From Bacteroidales bacterium (GTDB lineage: Bacteria > Bacteroidota > Bacteroidia > Bacteroidales > Lentimicrobiaceae), in contig JADIZB010000001.1 in NCBI GenBank assembly GCA_016705005.1, positions 372,001 through 436,000 on the forward strand: a stretch of 64,000 bases of DNA, in the 5' to 3' direction. The translations under genes and the position numbers were made by a program. The notes beneath the pieces are model-generated. The model saw nothing but the letters and a program-made list of their open reading frames with translations. It was not told the origin of the DNA and did no database searches. The stretch's first letter is position 1. Every line of letters starts with the position of its first letter. This document shows positions 1-8,990 of this stretch, piece after piece.

Positions 1-1
1 A

Positions 2-3000
2 ATGTTTCTGACAATAGTACTGCTCTTTACGATCGGTGCTTCCTTTGCTGCTGAGCAAAACTACACCGACAGCTGGGGCAAACAGGGATTAAGCCTCAAC
101 CGACAGGGTTCTGAAGGATTAAATCTTAATTTTTCCATTCAGCATTTCAGTTTCTCCGACATTGACATAAACGGGGAACGAATGACTTCGATTGAGTTTT
201 CCGAGTCTTTTCTGCCTAATGAAACCGGTGCCCCGAATTTACCGGGAATAAGCCGTAAAATCGCTGTTCCCAATGGAGCAACACCTGTTTTGGAGATTGT
301 CAGTATGAGAACAGAGCATTTCAGCAATATGGAGATTGCTCCTTCACCGCGCATCCCACTGGACACTGAAAGGGGTCCGTTGTCTTATAACAAGGATCCG
401 GAGATTTATTCAAGAAATTCATTTTATCCGGCACAACCTGTTGAGTTGAGTGAAATCAATAAAATGCGTGGCGTTGATGTTTGCATGCTTAACATTCAGC
501 CCTACCAGTACAATCCGGTTACCAAAGAGTTGATTGTTTATCGTGATATTGAAATCAATATCCGTTTTGTGGGTGGTAACGGTACTTTTGGTGAAGATCG
601 TTACCGCAATCGCTGGTGGGATTCCATTCTGGAAGATGCTATTTTCAATTTCAGCTCACTTCCGCAAATTGATTACAACCAGAGATCAGCTAACAATACC
701 CGGTCAACAGGTTATGAATATCTGATTATAGTACCCAATGATCCTGTATTTTCACAGTGGGCTGACTCAATCAAGAAATTCCGCAATGAAGAAGGCATCT
801 ATACCGGAGTGGTTAAGCTGTCGGATATAGGGACCAGCGTTTCGGCAGCCATGCTAGAAACATATATCAACACCGCATACACCACCTGGGACATCCCACC
901 GGTAGCCGTTCTGCTTCTCGGTGATTTCGGACAGGCAAGTGCAAATGCAACAACAATTACTTCTCCGATATGGGACAGTTATTGTGTATCTGACAATATT
1001 TATGCTGACACCGACAACGACGATATGCCGGAAATTATATTTGCACGCATAACAGCACAGAATGCCTCACAGCTTGAATCGATGGTAGGTCGTTTCCTGA
1101 AATATGAAAGACGCCCGCCAACAAATCCCGGATTTTATGCCAATCCGATTACAGCCCTTGGCTGGCAAACTGAACGCTGGTTCCAGATTTGTTCAGAGAC
1201 GGTGGGTGGTTTCTGGAAAAACGTACTCGGGAAAACGCCTGTCAGGATTAATGAAATTTATGATGGTACGCCTGGCAGCACCTGGTCAACAGCGCAGAAC
1301 ACAACTACGGTTGTCGGCGTATTTGGCCCCGGTGGGCTTGGCTATATTCCTGCCCAGCCCAGCTCACTTGGTGGCTGGAGCGGAGGAAACGCCACAATGA
1401 TTAACAATGCACTGAATGCAGGTTCTTTTATGCTGATGCACCGTGACCATGGAATGGAAACCGGATGGGGGGAACCTTCCTATACCAACAGCAGCATCAA
1501 TGGACTGACCAACACTGACCTTTCATTCATTCTCTCGATTAACTGCCTTACCGGCAAGTACAATTACGGTAGTGAATGCTTTACAGAGAAGTTTCACCGT
1601 TACACCTATAATAACCAACCTGCCGGAGCTCTTGGCCTGATTGCTGCATCTGAAACATCCTATTCATTTGTTAATGACACTTATGTATGGGGAATGATGG
1701 ACAATATGTGGCCCAATTTTATGCCACAGTATGGATCAACTCCTGAATCAAGAGGGATATTGCCGGCATTCGGCAATGCCGCAGGTAAATATTTCCTGCA
1801 ACAGTCAAACTGGCCATACAACACAGGGAACAAAGAGGTTACTTACAATCTGTTCCACATGCATGGTGATGCATTTCTGAAGGTTTGCACCGAAGTTCCC
1901 CAGAATATTGCCGCCACCTATGATGATTTCATCTACGAAAATCAGACTGAGTTCACGATAACAGCCTCTCCCAATTCATTGGTCTGCCTGTCTTCGAATG
2001 GTGTGATACTGGGTACCGGCGTAACCGGATTTCAGAATACCATTGTAATAACCATTCCCCCGATGATGGCAGGTTCAAGAATCAAGGTCACCATTACCCG
2101 TCCGAATTGCAACCGCTACGAGGGTTATGTAAATGTAATTCCGATGGTTACTGCTGCTGCAGCCGGGGAAGATGCAACGATCTGCGAAGGATCAGTTCAC
2201 CAACTGGCCGGACAGGCTACCAATTACGCCAGCCTCTTATGGGCAACCAGCGGAACAGGTACTTTTAACGATCCAACCATCCTTAATCCATCATACACTC
2301 CAAGTGCCCAGGATGTTTTACAGGGAGCTGTTGTTTTATCACTGACAGCATCAAATCCTTCTGCCAATGATTCAACCGATTATCTTACGCTTTCACTCAG
2401 GGCTGCACCTGTTGTATTTGCAGGAGAAGCTACTGAAATCTGTGCCGGAGGAAATTTTTCAGCAGGCACAGCCTATGCTTTAAATTATTCCGTAATAGAA
2501 TGGGTATCGTCGGGAACCGGAGTTTTTGATGATCCTGCATCTGTAACCCCCAGATATACGCCTGGCCCGGAAGATATTACTACCGGAGCCGTAATTCTGA
2601 CGTTACGCGCATGGAACGATATCTGCGATCCTGTTGAGTCAGTTGTAAATATCTCCATCAGACCATTGCCATTACCATCAATTTCAGGGCAGAACAGTGC
2701 CTGTCAGAATCAGGCAGGAGCACAATACCTTGCAGCAAGCACCGGAAACACCTATGAGTGGGACGTTGCCGGTGGCACGATCACCGATGGGCAAAACTCA
2801 TCTACTGCTACTGTAACATGGGATGCTGCCGGTGAAGGAGTGATGATGCTTACCGAGATCAATGAATTTGGTTGCTCACAAAGCACCCAGTTCCCGGTTA
2901 CTGTGAACCCACTACCAACTCCTGCCATAGATGGAAATGCCTTGGTTTGCGCCAACAGCCAGGAGGTATTATACACCACCGCATTGGTTGGTGGAGATGA

Positions 3001-3664
3001 ATATGAATGGGATGTCACCGGGGGTGAAATAGTTTCGGGGGCAGGAACCAATGCTGTAACCATTAACTGGGGAGGCAATGGTCAGGGCATGCTTTCACTG
3101 ATTCAGACCACTTCTGCAACAACCTGCAGTGCTCCTGCTGAATATAATGTAACCATCAATTCACCGACTATTTCTTTAGGTAACGATACCACCATTTGCA
3201 TTACTCACCTTCTGAATCTTAGTGTTGATGGTACATTTCCAACCTATAACTGGTCGGATGGCAGCAACAACAGCAACCTTCTGATCACAGCAACAGTTCA
3301 GGGAATCAATACAACAAGCTATACCCTGACTGTCGCTGATGAAAACGGTTGTGAAGGAAGTTCCACTATTCAGGTTAGTGTTGATGCATGCGCAGGAATT
3401 GATGAAAATTCAGCAAAAACAGGGATCACCATTTTTCCGAACCCGACCAAAGGTGATTTTTCACTTGACATCATGAATGCTGGACTTGGAAATGCCGTCA
3501 TCAGCATTTCCAATACAAACGGAAAGGTGATATTTACAAATAAAATAGTGCTGAACAATGGATCCTGTTCTGAGAAAATAAGCCTGGATGCAGAAAGTGG
3601 TGTGTATTTCCTGAAAGTGGAGACACAGAACGGCACCGTGATCGAAAAACTTGTCATCAGGTAA
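2..3664 (+). CDS. Gingipain-like C25 cysteine peptidase with Ig-like repeats and T9SS sorting domain
   Basis: Secreted cysteine endopeptidase of the C25 (gingipain) family. Residues about 1-17 are a hydrophobic signal segment, about 30-220 a gingipain propeptide-like region, and about 235-640 the peptidase. The catalytic pair is visible as His483 in DHGMETGW and Cys515 in SINCLTGKY, the order and spacing expected for C25. After a short beta domain come four or five PKD/Ig-like repeats (about 730-1130, recurring CEG/CAG...W..SGTG and YEWDV patterns), then a type A T9SS sorting domain from FPNPTKGDF to the end. The ATG is at base 2, so the true start may lie outside the window; the signal segment is short and lacks the usual basic N-terminus. 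It heads a run of four secreted peptidases. Family assignment is firm; substrate is unknown. Confidence 0.9.
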   Translation: MFLTIVLLFTIGASFAAEQNYTDSWGKQGLSLNRQGSEGLNLNFSIQHFSFSDIDINGERMTSIEFSESFLPNETGAPNLPGISRKIAVPNGATPVLEIVSMRTEHFSNMEIAPSPRIPLDTERGPLSYNKDPEIYSRNSFYPAQPVELSEINKMRGVDVCMLNIQPYQYNPVTKELIVYRDIEINIRFVGGNGTFGEDRYRNRWWDSILEDAIFNFSSLPQIDYNQRSANNTRSTGYEYLIIVPNDPVFSQWADSIKKFRNEEGIYTGVVKLSDIGTSVSAAMLETYINTAYTTWDIPPVAVLLLGDFGQASANATTITSPIWDSYCVSDNIYADTDNDDMPEIIFARITAQNASQLESMVGRFLKYERRPPTNPGFYANPITALGWQTERWFQICSETVGGFWKNVLGKTPVRINEIYDGTPGSTWSTAQNTTTVVGVFGPGGLGYIPAQPSSLGGWSGGNATMINNALNAGSFMLMHRDHGMETGWGEPSYTNSSINGLTNTDLSFILSINCLTGKYNYGSECFTEKFHRYTYNNQPAGALGLIAASETSYSFVNDTYVWGMMDNMWPNFMPQYGSTPESRGILPAFGNAAGKYFLQQSNWPYNTGNKEVTYNLFHMHGDAFLKVCTEVPQNIAATYDDFIYENQTEFTITASPNSLVCLSSNGVILGTGVTGFQNTIVITIPPMMAGSRIKVTITRPNCNRYEGYVNVIPMVTAAAAGEDATICEGSVHQLAGQATNYASLLWATSGTGTFNDPTILNPSYTPSAQDVLQGAVVLSLTASNPSANDSTDYLTLSLRAAPVVFAGEATEICAGGNFSAGTAYALNYSVIEWVSSGTGVFDDPASVTPRYTPGPEDITTGAVILTLRAWNDICDPVESVVNISIRPLPLPSISGQNSACQNQAGAQYLAASTGNTYEWDVAGGTITDGQNSSTATVTWDAAGEGVMMLTEINEFGCSQSTQFPVTVNPLPTPAIDGNALVCANSQEVLYTTALVGGDEYEWDVTGGEIVSGAGTNAVTINWGGNGQGMLSLIQTTSATTCSAPAEYNVTINSPTISLGNDTTICITHLLNLSVDGTFPTYNWSDGSNNSNLLITATVQGINTTSYTLTVADENGCEGSSTIQVSVDACAGIDENSAKTGITIFPNPTKGDFSLDIMNAGLGNAVISISNTNGKVIFTNKIVLNNGSCSEKISLDAESGVYFLKVETQNGTVIEKLVIR

Positions 3665-3684
3665 ACCCGAATTTTTATATTTTT

Positions 3685-3716
3685 AAAGCCCGCCCTGTTT
3701 CAGGCGGGCTTTTTTT
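3685..3716 (+). terminator. Rho-independent terminator after the C25 peptidase gene
   Basis: A 10-bp perfect stem (AAAGCCCGCC / GGCGGGCTTT, 3685-3694 and 3703-3712) with an 8-base loop runs into a T tract. It lies 20 bases after the C25 stop codon and separates that gene from the papain-like gene downstream. Confidence 0.9.
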
Positions 3717-3813
3717 ATGGGGCAGATGTATTACAAATTCGTTCCTGAATTATTAAAGTATATTAAAGTAATTGTTATTTTCACAGTCCCGAATAAATCA
3801 ACCTTCCGTAATT

Positions 3814-6800
3814 ATGAGAAAACTGATTGTTACCCTGGCATATACAGGGCTGATTGTCTTCAATCCATTTTTATTCAGCTTTGGTCAGAAACCATTAACA
3901 ACATCAGGTAATCCTGAACTTATGCCGATGAGCAGCTATGATTCGCTAAAATTGTCGCAACTCCCGGTATTAAAGTTACCCGACGAAGCCACCAGGAGGC
4001 TTCTTCCTTATGCCGTTGATAATTCAGGGAAGCCTTGGTTCAGACCTCTGATAGCTCAGGTAGGGCTGGAGTGTGGGCAAGCAAGCAGCATCGGGGTTGT
4101 ATTTACCTACGAGATGAATTATGCAAGGAACGTTCCCGGAAATCTCCCTGAGAATCAATATGCTACACATTTTGCCTATAATTTTGTAAATAATGGTGGT
4201 GATGCAGGCGTGAGTTTTTTTGAAACCTTCGAAATAGTGAGGCAGGCCGGAAATCCATCCGTAGCTGATTATGGTGGAATGTCGGCAGGTGGGGCAACGC
4301 GGTGGATGGATGGATATGATCTTTACTACAATGCAATGCATAACCGGATCGACGGGGTATATTCCATCCGGGTCAATACTATTGATGGTTTGCAAACGCT
4401 GAAGAACTGGATTTATGACCATGGAAACGGTTCGTCTGCCGGAGGGCTCGGATGCTTTTATGCTGAGTTCACCCATCCTGCGGCATTTTTACCTGAAGGG
4501 ACCCCGGAAGCCGGAAAACATGTGATTTATGCCTGGGGAAATTCCTCAAATCATGCCATGTCAATCGTTGGATATAATGATTCTATCCGGTGGGATTACA
4601 ATAATGACGGACAATATACCAATAATATTGATATCAATTCCGATGGATTGGTTGATCTGCGTGACTGGGAAATCGGTGGGTTCAAGATGGCCAACACCTA
4701 TGGTTCCATCAGTGGCTGGGGTGATAACGGATTCTCTTATATGATGTACAAATCGGTTGCAGATCAGTTTCAGCAGGGTGGTATCTGGAACAATACCGTT
4801 GTTGTACCCTATGTAAGGGATAATCACGAGCCTCAGCTTACGGCAAAAGTGAGTTTATCCTATCCATGTCGTGATCTTCTCAGGGTAATGGCCGGTGTTT
4901 CATCTGATCCGGAAGCTACTGAACCAGATCACATACTGCATTATCCGATTTTTGATTTTCAGGGAGGCTGTAACCCGATGCAAGGCTCTTCAGGTCCACA
5001 GAGTATAGAGTTCGGCCTTGACCTGAATCTTTTGCTTCAGTATATAAATCCGGGAGAAGAAGCCAAATTCTTCATTCTTGTACAGGAAAATGATCCGCTT
5101 GGTTCTCAGACTGGTACACTTGAAAGTTTCGCATTGGTCGATTATACCAATGGCGGTGCTGTCATCAACAGCCAGATTAGTGAATTACCCCTTGTCAACG
5201 ACAACATCACCATGGCAGGGGTGAATGCCATTGTTAATTTCGACCCGGTTCTTGTAACAACCTCTGACCTTCCTCCGGTCCAGATTTACAGTAATTATTC
5301 AAGCACATTGCAGGCTGAAGGGGGCACCCCACCCTATCGTTGGAACCTCGTTGAAGATTATACACGCTTTGACTCAACCTCTGTAATGCCTCAGATTACA
5401 TCACAATTGTTGCAGCTTTCATCCAACAGCAATGGAAAAGCTAAAGTTGAACTTCCTTTCACATTCCCCTATTTTGGTCAGAACTATTCTGAAGTATATG
5501 CAACATCAGACGGGTACCTTATGTTTGAGAACTCGCTGCTCCCCTGGCCCTATTATATTGAAGGCAGAACATATTTCATCCAGACCCCTATGATTGCACC
5601 ATCTATGTCGAACCCATTTCTGGTTGATGCAGGACAGGGTGATGGTGTTTGGTATGAAGAGAGTGACAGCTATGTTACATTTCGCTGGAAGCTGAGTGTG
5701 AGCGGATCATCTGGTTCCACTTTCAATGCTACGGCCAGGCTATATCAAAATGGAAGGATAGAGATTAATTATGGCAACTGTTCTGTTCCTTCCTATATAG
5801 AAAGATATGCAGGCATTTCAGCAGGCGACGGCGAGAACTATGAGATCCTGACCTATGACCCTGATTTCAGTTCAAGCCCCGATCAACTGGTAAGGTATAC
5901 ACCTACCACCATTCACCCGGGAATTTCATTATCCTCCGACGGCCTGCTGACCGGTGAAACCAGTGAAATTTTCACCAATCTGCCGATTACCGTTTGTGTA
6001 ACGGATAAAAATAATATGAAAAACTGTAAAACATTATTCCTGAACACCGAAGGGCTGATGATGGAATATGAGATTCTGGCTGGTGATGATGAAATCATAG
6101 GTTTCGGTGAAGAGGGTTTTCTGACTCTGCACATCACTAATCTTAATAGTTTCGCTCTCGGGGCGACTATATTTACCCTGAACTCGTTTGACCCGTATTT
6201 TGAATTGCTTGTTAACCAGGCAGCTATGAATGGTATTCTTCCGGGTGAAACCATCACTATTGAAAATGCATTCCGGTTCATGACCAGCGAACTTGTTCCG
6301 GATGCACATAATGCATCATTTATTCTGAATGGCTCTTCATCAGAAGGTAACTGGACGCGTGCGCTCACACTAACCGCCTGGCGTGCAATGACAGAAATTG
6401 CCGGAGCAGTTGTGATTGACGGGAACAATGGAATTCTTGAACCCGGTGAAACAGCTCAGCTGGCAATCAACCTGAGAAACGAAGGAGGGGCAGATCTGAC
6501 CAATGCCGTCGCTGCAATTTCATCATGGGATCCCTATCTGACCATTACGGCCGGTAGCGGATCAACAGATACCCTGAAACCCGGAGAAATCTGGCCATTG
6601 GTGTTCGAAGTCAGTCTTGCGCCTGAAACACCACTTTACCATCTTATTGAAATCAACCTGGAAGTCACAGGTGATCATCAGTTCAGTTACTTCAAAACTA
6701 TTCCTTTCTTTACCGGTATTCTTGTTGAAAATTTCGAGAATGGTAACTTCACTACTTTTGACTGGGAGATTGGGGGAGATGCCCCCTGGGCTCCTGAAGA

Positions 6801-7428
6801 AGGCTCTGCATATGAAGGCAACTGGTGCGCCCGTTCAGGCATTATTACCGACAATCAGCTAAGCACTTTCTCGATAAACTGGAATGTGGCTTTTGCCGAC
6901 AGCGTTTCATTCTGGTTCAGGGTTTCGTCAGAGCCCGGGTATGATTATCTGCACTTTTTTACAAAGGACGGAGAAATCGCCAAATGGGCCGGGGACTGGA
7001 ACTGGACCCGTGCAAATTTCGCGGTATCGGCAGGAGAGCACCCTTTTGCATGGAAATATATAAAAGATTACAGTGTTTCGACCGGAGAAGATTGTTCACG
7101 GCTCGATTATATTGTTCTTCCTGTATTTGCTGTTCCAACACCTGCCGGAAAGATAATCAGCATACCGGCAAAACTTTCGGTCTATCCGAATCCCGGTCAT
7201 GATATGATGAGAATAGATTACTCTCTGGATGAACCATCAGCTGTTCAGGTCTCGGTATGTGATATGCACGGAAGAGTGTTGTTCATTTTTGAGGATAAAA
7301 ATATTCTTCCTATAGGTGAATATTCGCTTACTCCTGATTTATCAATTTTAGAATCAGGCGTTTATAATGTAATACTCAGGACAAGTGACGGGATTTTGGT
7401 TAAAAAGATCGTCAGAATCGGTGACTAA
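3814..7428 (+). CDS. Papain-like (C1) cysteine peptidase with dockerin-like loop and T9SS sorting domain
   Basis: Secreted papain-fold peptidase, 1204 residues. The ATG at 3814 is chosen over the in-frame one at 3772 because it begins a typical signal peptide (MRKLIVTLAYTGLIVF...SFG). Catalytic residues in C1 order are Cys87 (GLECGQASS), His247 (SNHAMSIVGY) and Asn294 (MANTYGS, the NSWG equivalent). Between His and Asn lies an acidic insert with two DxNxDG calcium-type loops (Asp261 and Asp273), the second reading like a dockerin loop. Residues about 500-700 form a nidogen (NIDO)-like domain, followed by CARDB-like beta domains, a jelly-roll region and a type A sorting domain (VYPNPGHDM...). 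It is a paralog of the gene at 8991. The protease call is strong; substrate unknown. Confidence 0.88.
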   Translation: MRKLIVTLAYTGLIVFNPFLFSFGQKPLTTSGNPELMPMSSYDSLKLSQLPVLKLPDEATRRLLPYAVDNSGKPWFRPLIAQVGLECGQASSIGVVFTYEMNYARNVPGNLPENQYATHFAYNFVNNGGDAGVSFFETFEIVRQAGNPSVADYGGMSAGGATRWMDGYDLYYNAMHNRIDGVYSIRVNTIDGLQTLKNWIYDHGNGSSAGGLGCFYAEFTHPAAFLPEGTPEAGKHVIYAWGNSSNHAMSIVGYNDSIRWDYNNDGQYTNNIDINSDGLVDLRDWEIGGFKMANTYGSISGWGDNGFSYMMYKSVADQFQQGGIWNNTVVVPYVRDNHEPQLTAKVSLSYPCRDLLRVMAGVSSDPEATEPDHILHYPIFDFQGGCNPMQGSSGPQSIEFGLDLNLLLQYINPGEEAKFFILVQENDPLGSQTGTLESFALVDYTNGGAVINSQISELPLVNDNITMAGVNAIVNFDPVLVTTSDLPPVQIYSNYSSTLQAEGGTPPYRWNLVEDYTRFDSTSVMPQITSQLLQLSSNSNGKAKVELPFTFPYFGQNYSEVYATSDGYLMFENSLLPWPYYIEGRTYFIQTPMIAPSMSNPFLVDAGQGDGVWYEESDSYVTFRWKLSVSGSSGSTFNATARLYQNGRIEINYGNCSVPSYIERYAGISAGDGENYEILTYDPDFSSSPDQLVRYTPTTIHPGISLSSDGLLTGETSEIFTNLPITVCVTDKNNMKNCKTLFLNTEGLMMEYEILAGDDEIIGFGEEGFLTLHITNLNSFALGATIFTLNSFDPYFELLVNQAAMNGILPGETITIENAFRFMTSELVPDAHNASFILNGSSSEGNWTRALTLTAWRAMTEIAGAVVIDGNNGILEPGETAQLAINLRNEGGADLTNAVAAISSWDPYLTITAGSGSTDTLKPGEIWPLVFEVSLAPETPLYHLIEINLEVTGDHQFSYFKTIPFFTGILVENFENGNFTTFDWEIGGDAPWAPEEGSAYEGNWCARSGIITDNQLSTFSINWNVAFADSVSFWFRVSSEPGYDYLHFFTKDGEIAKWAGDWNWTRANFAVSAGEHPFAWKYIKDYSVSTGEDCSRLDYIVLPVFAVPTPAGKIISIPAKLSVYPNPGHDMMRIDYSLDEPSAVQVSVCDMHGRVLFIFEDKNILPIGEYSLTPDLSILESGVYNVILRTSDGILVKKIVRIGD

Positions 7429-7464
7429 TTGATATTCACCTCTGTCATTCAAGTCCGTCTGTTG

Positions 7465-7472
7465 TAACTTTG
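7465..7472 (+). promoter_or_regulatory. Bacteroidota -7 promoter element for the AlgJ/AlgX-like gene
   Basis: TAACTTTG matches the Bacteroidota -7 consensus TAnnTTTG and sits 15 bases before the ATG at 7487, implying a very short leader. I see no convincing -33 element. It suggests the SGNH gene is transcribed separately from the peptidase gene upstream. Confidence 0.5.
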
Positions 7473-7486
7473 CAAAAAAGTATTGA

Positions 7487-8983
7487 ATGAAACGTTCCTC
7501 CGGCGACAACCATAGCTGGTTTAAATACTTTCTGTTTACAGTTGTTATGCTGTTCATGATTCTGCCGGTGCTTCAGGGGAAGTTCGGACTGGTAGACGAG
7601 AAAAAGCTGACAGGTGCGTTTAACACGCTGAAAGAGCCTGATTTTGGTGAATTTAAATGGAAATCATGGTTCGAAGGAACATTCCAGGAGGATTACAACA
7701 GCCGGCTTGAACAACATATTGGGTTCAGAAACTCTCTTGTAAGAGTCAACAATCAGCTTAGCTACAGTATTTTCAGACAGGCAAATGCCGAAGGTGTAGT
7801 TATCGGCAAAAACAATGAGCTTTTCGAGATTGACTATATCAGAGAGTATCTGGGTCAATATTATGTTGGGGACACTGTATGGCGTGATAAAGCCGCCAAA
7901 CTCAAAGCTGTTCAGGACACACTGGCCGGTCTTGGAAAAACACTGGTAGTAATTTTTGAACCCGGGAAGGGTGAATTTAATTCTAACCTCCTGCCTCCCA
8001 ATTTTGCCAATGCATCCAAAACTATTTCAAACTATGATTTTTTGAGCAGACAGCTTAAAAAATCAGGAGTCAATGTACTTGACCTGAACAGGTATTTTAT
8101 TTCAATTAAAGGAAAAACTGAATATCCTCTGTTTCCCCAGTGCGGAACTCACTGGAGTTATTACGGAGCTGCACTTGCAGCCGATTCCACTCTAAGGTAC
8201 ATTGAATCACTGAAAGGGATCGACCTTCCGGACATGAAAATCGTCAGGAACGAAATTCTTGATACTACACGACATCCTGATTATGACATCGGCCTGGCCA
8301 TGAATCTGATTTTCAAGATTCCACATGTAAAAACCGCCAATCCTGTGATTCAATTTAAGCAGGATCATACCAAAACCAAGCCCAGGGTCCTAATCGTTGG
8401 TGACAGCTTTTACTTCAACTGGCTGAATAACCGTATCCCTGCAGAAGCTTTCAGCTCGTGCGACTTCTGGTATTACAACAAAAATATTACACGAAGTGAT
8501 GGTTCAAGTCCGGGAGAAGCATCAGGTCTTGATCTGCATAGTGAGATACTTGGGCGCGATATTATAATTATAATGATTACAGGGAGATTCATTCATTCTT
8601 TCGCCTGGGGCTTCGACGAACAACTGTACGACCTTTTTTACCCGGGATACCGTGATCCAATAGAATTTTTCTCCAACAAAATCAGAATCTACAGCGATGA
8701 ATTTCAACGAATGTATAAAGAATCGGTAGCAATGAATATTAGTTTGCCTGATCGCATAAACCAGGAGGCTAAATTTTTGTTTTATGAAGACGCGAAGAAC
8801 CATCCGGAAAAATACACCACTAAAAGAGACCTCGTGATGATCTTTGAGCTGGGAATCCGTGGGACGCCCGATTGGATGGATGAAATAAAACGAAAAGCAA
8901 AAATCAACAAAATCAGTGTTGATGAGCAGGTTCGAACCGATGCAGAATGGATTTACAAAGATAAATACGAAAAAAATAAATAA
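7487..8983 (+). CDS. AlgJ/AlgX-type SGNH hydrolase-like protein (membrane-anchored)
   Basis: 498 residues. A single N-terminal hydrophobic segment (about 13-32) should anchor or export it, leaving a periplasmic domain that resembles the ALGX/SGNH family used in polysaccharide O-acetylation. The nucleophile block is GDSFYFNW with Ser307. The block CGTHWSYYGA carries His222, matching the conserved T-H-W-[ST]-x-x-G of AlgJ/AlgX proteins, in which His and a nearby Asp complete the triad. It follows the first papain-like gene by 58 bases, has its own -7 element, and ends 7 bases before the next papain-like gene, so it may be co-transcribed with that one. Whether it acetylates a polysaccharide or a glycan on T9SS cargo is inference; no polysaccharide polymerase lies nearby. 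Confidence 0.75.
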   Translation: MKRSSGDNHSWFKYFLFTVVMLFMILPVLQGKFGLVDEKKLTGAFNTLKEPDFGEFKWKSWFEGTFQEDYNSRLEQHIGFRNSLVRVNNQLSYSIFRQANAEGVVIGKNNELFEIDYIREYLGQYYVGDTVWRDKAAKLKAVQDTLAGLGKTLVVIFEPGKGEFNSNLLPPNFANASKTISNYDFLSRQLKKSGVNVLDLNRYFISIKGKTEYPLFPQCGTHWSYYGAALAADSTLRYIESLKGIDLPDMKIVRNEILDTTRHPDYDIGLAMNLIFKIPHVKTANPVIQFKQDHTKTKPRVLIVGDSFYFNWLNNRIPAEAFSSCDFWYYNKNITRSDGSSPGEASGLDLHSEILGRDIIIIMITGRFIHSFAWGFDEQLYDLFYPGYRDPIEFFSNKIRIYSDEFQRMYKESVAMNISLPDRINQEAKFLFYEDAKNHPEKYTTKRDLVMIFELGIRGTPDWMDEIKRKAKINKISVDEQVRTDAEWIYKDKYEKNK

Positions 8984-8990
8984 ACACACC

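Noticed and set aside
3772..3813. Upstream in-frame start of the first papain-like gene
   Set aside because: Would bury the signal peptide behind 14 polar residues; the ATG at 3814 gives a standard export signal.
8931..8945. GGTTCGAACC resembling a tRNA T-loop
   Set aside because: It lies in the coding sequence of the SGNH gene, with no acceptor or anticodon arms around it.
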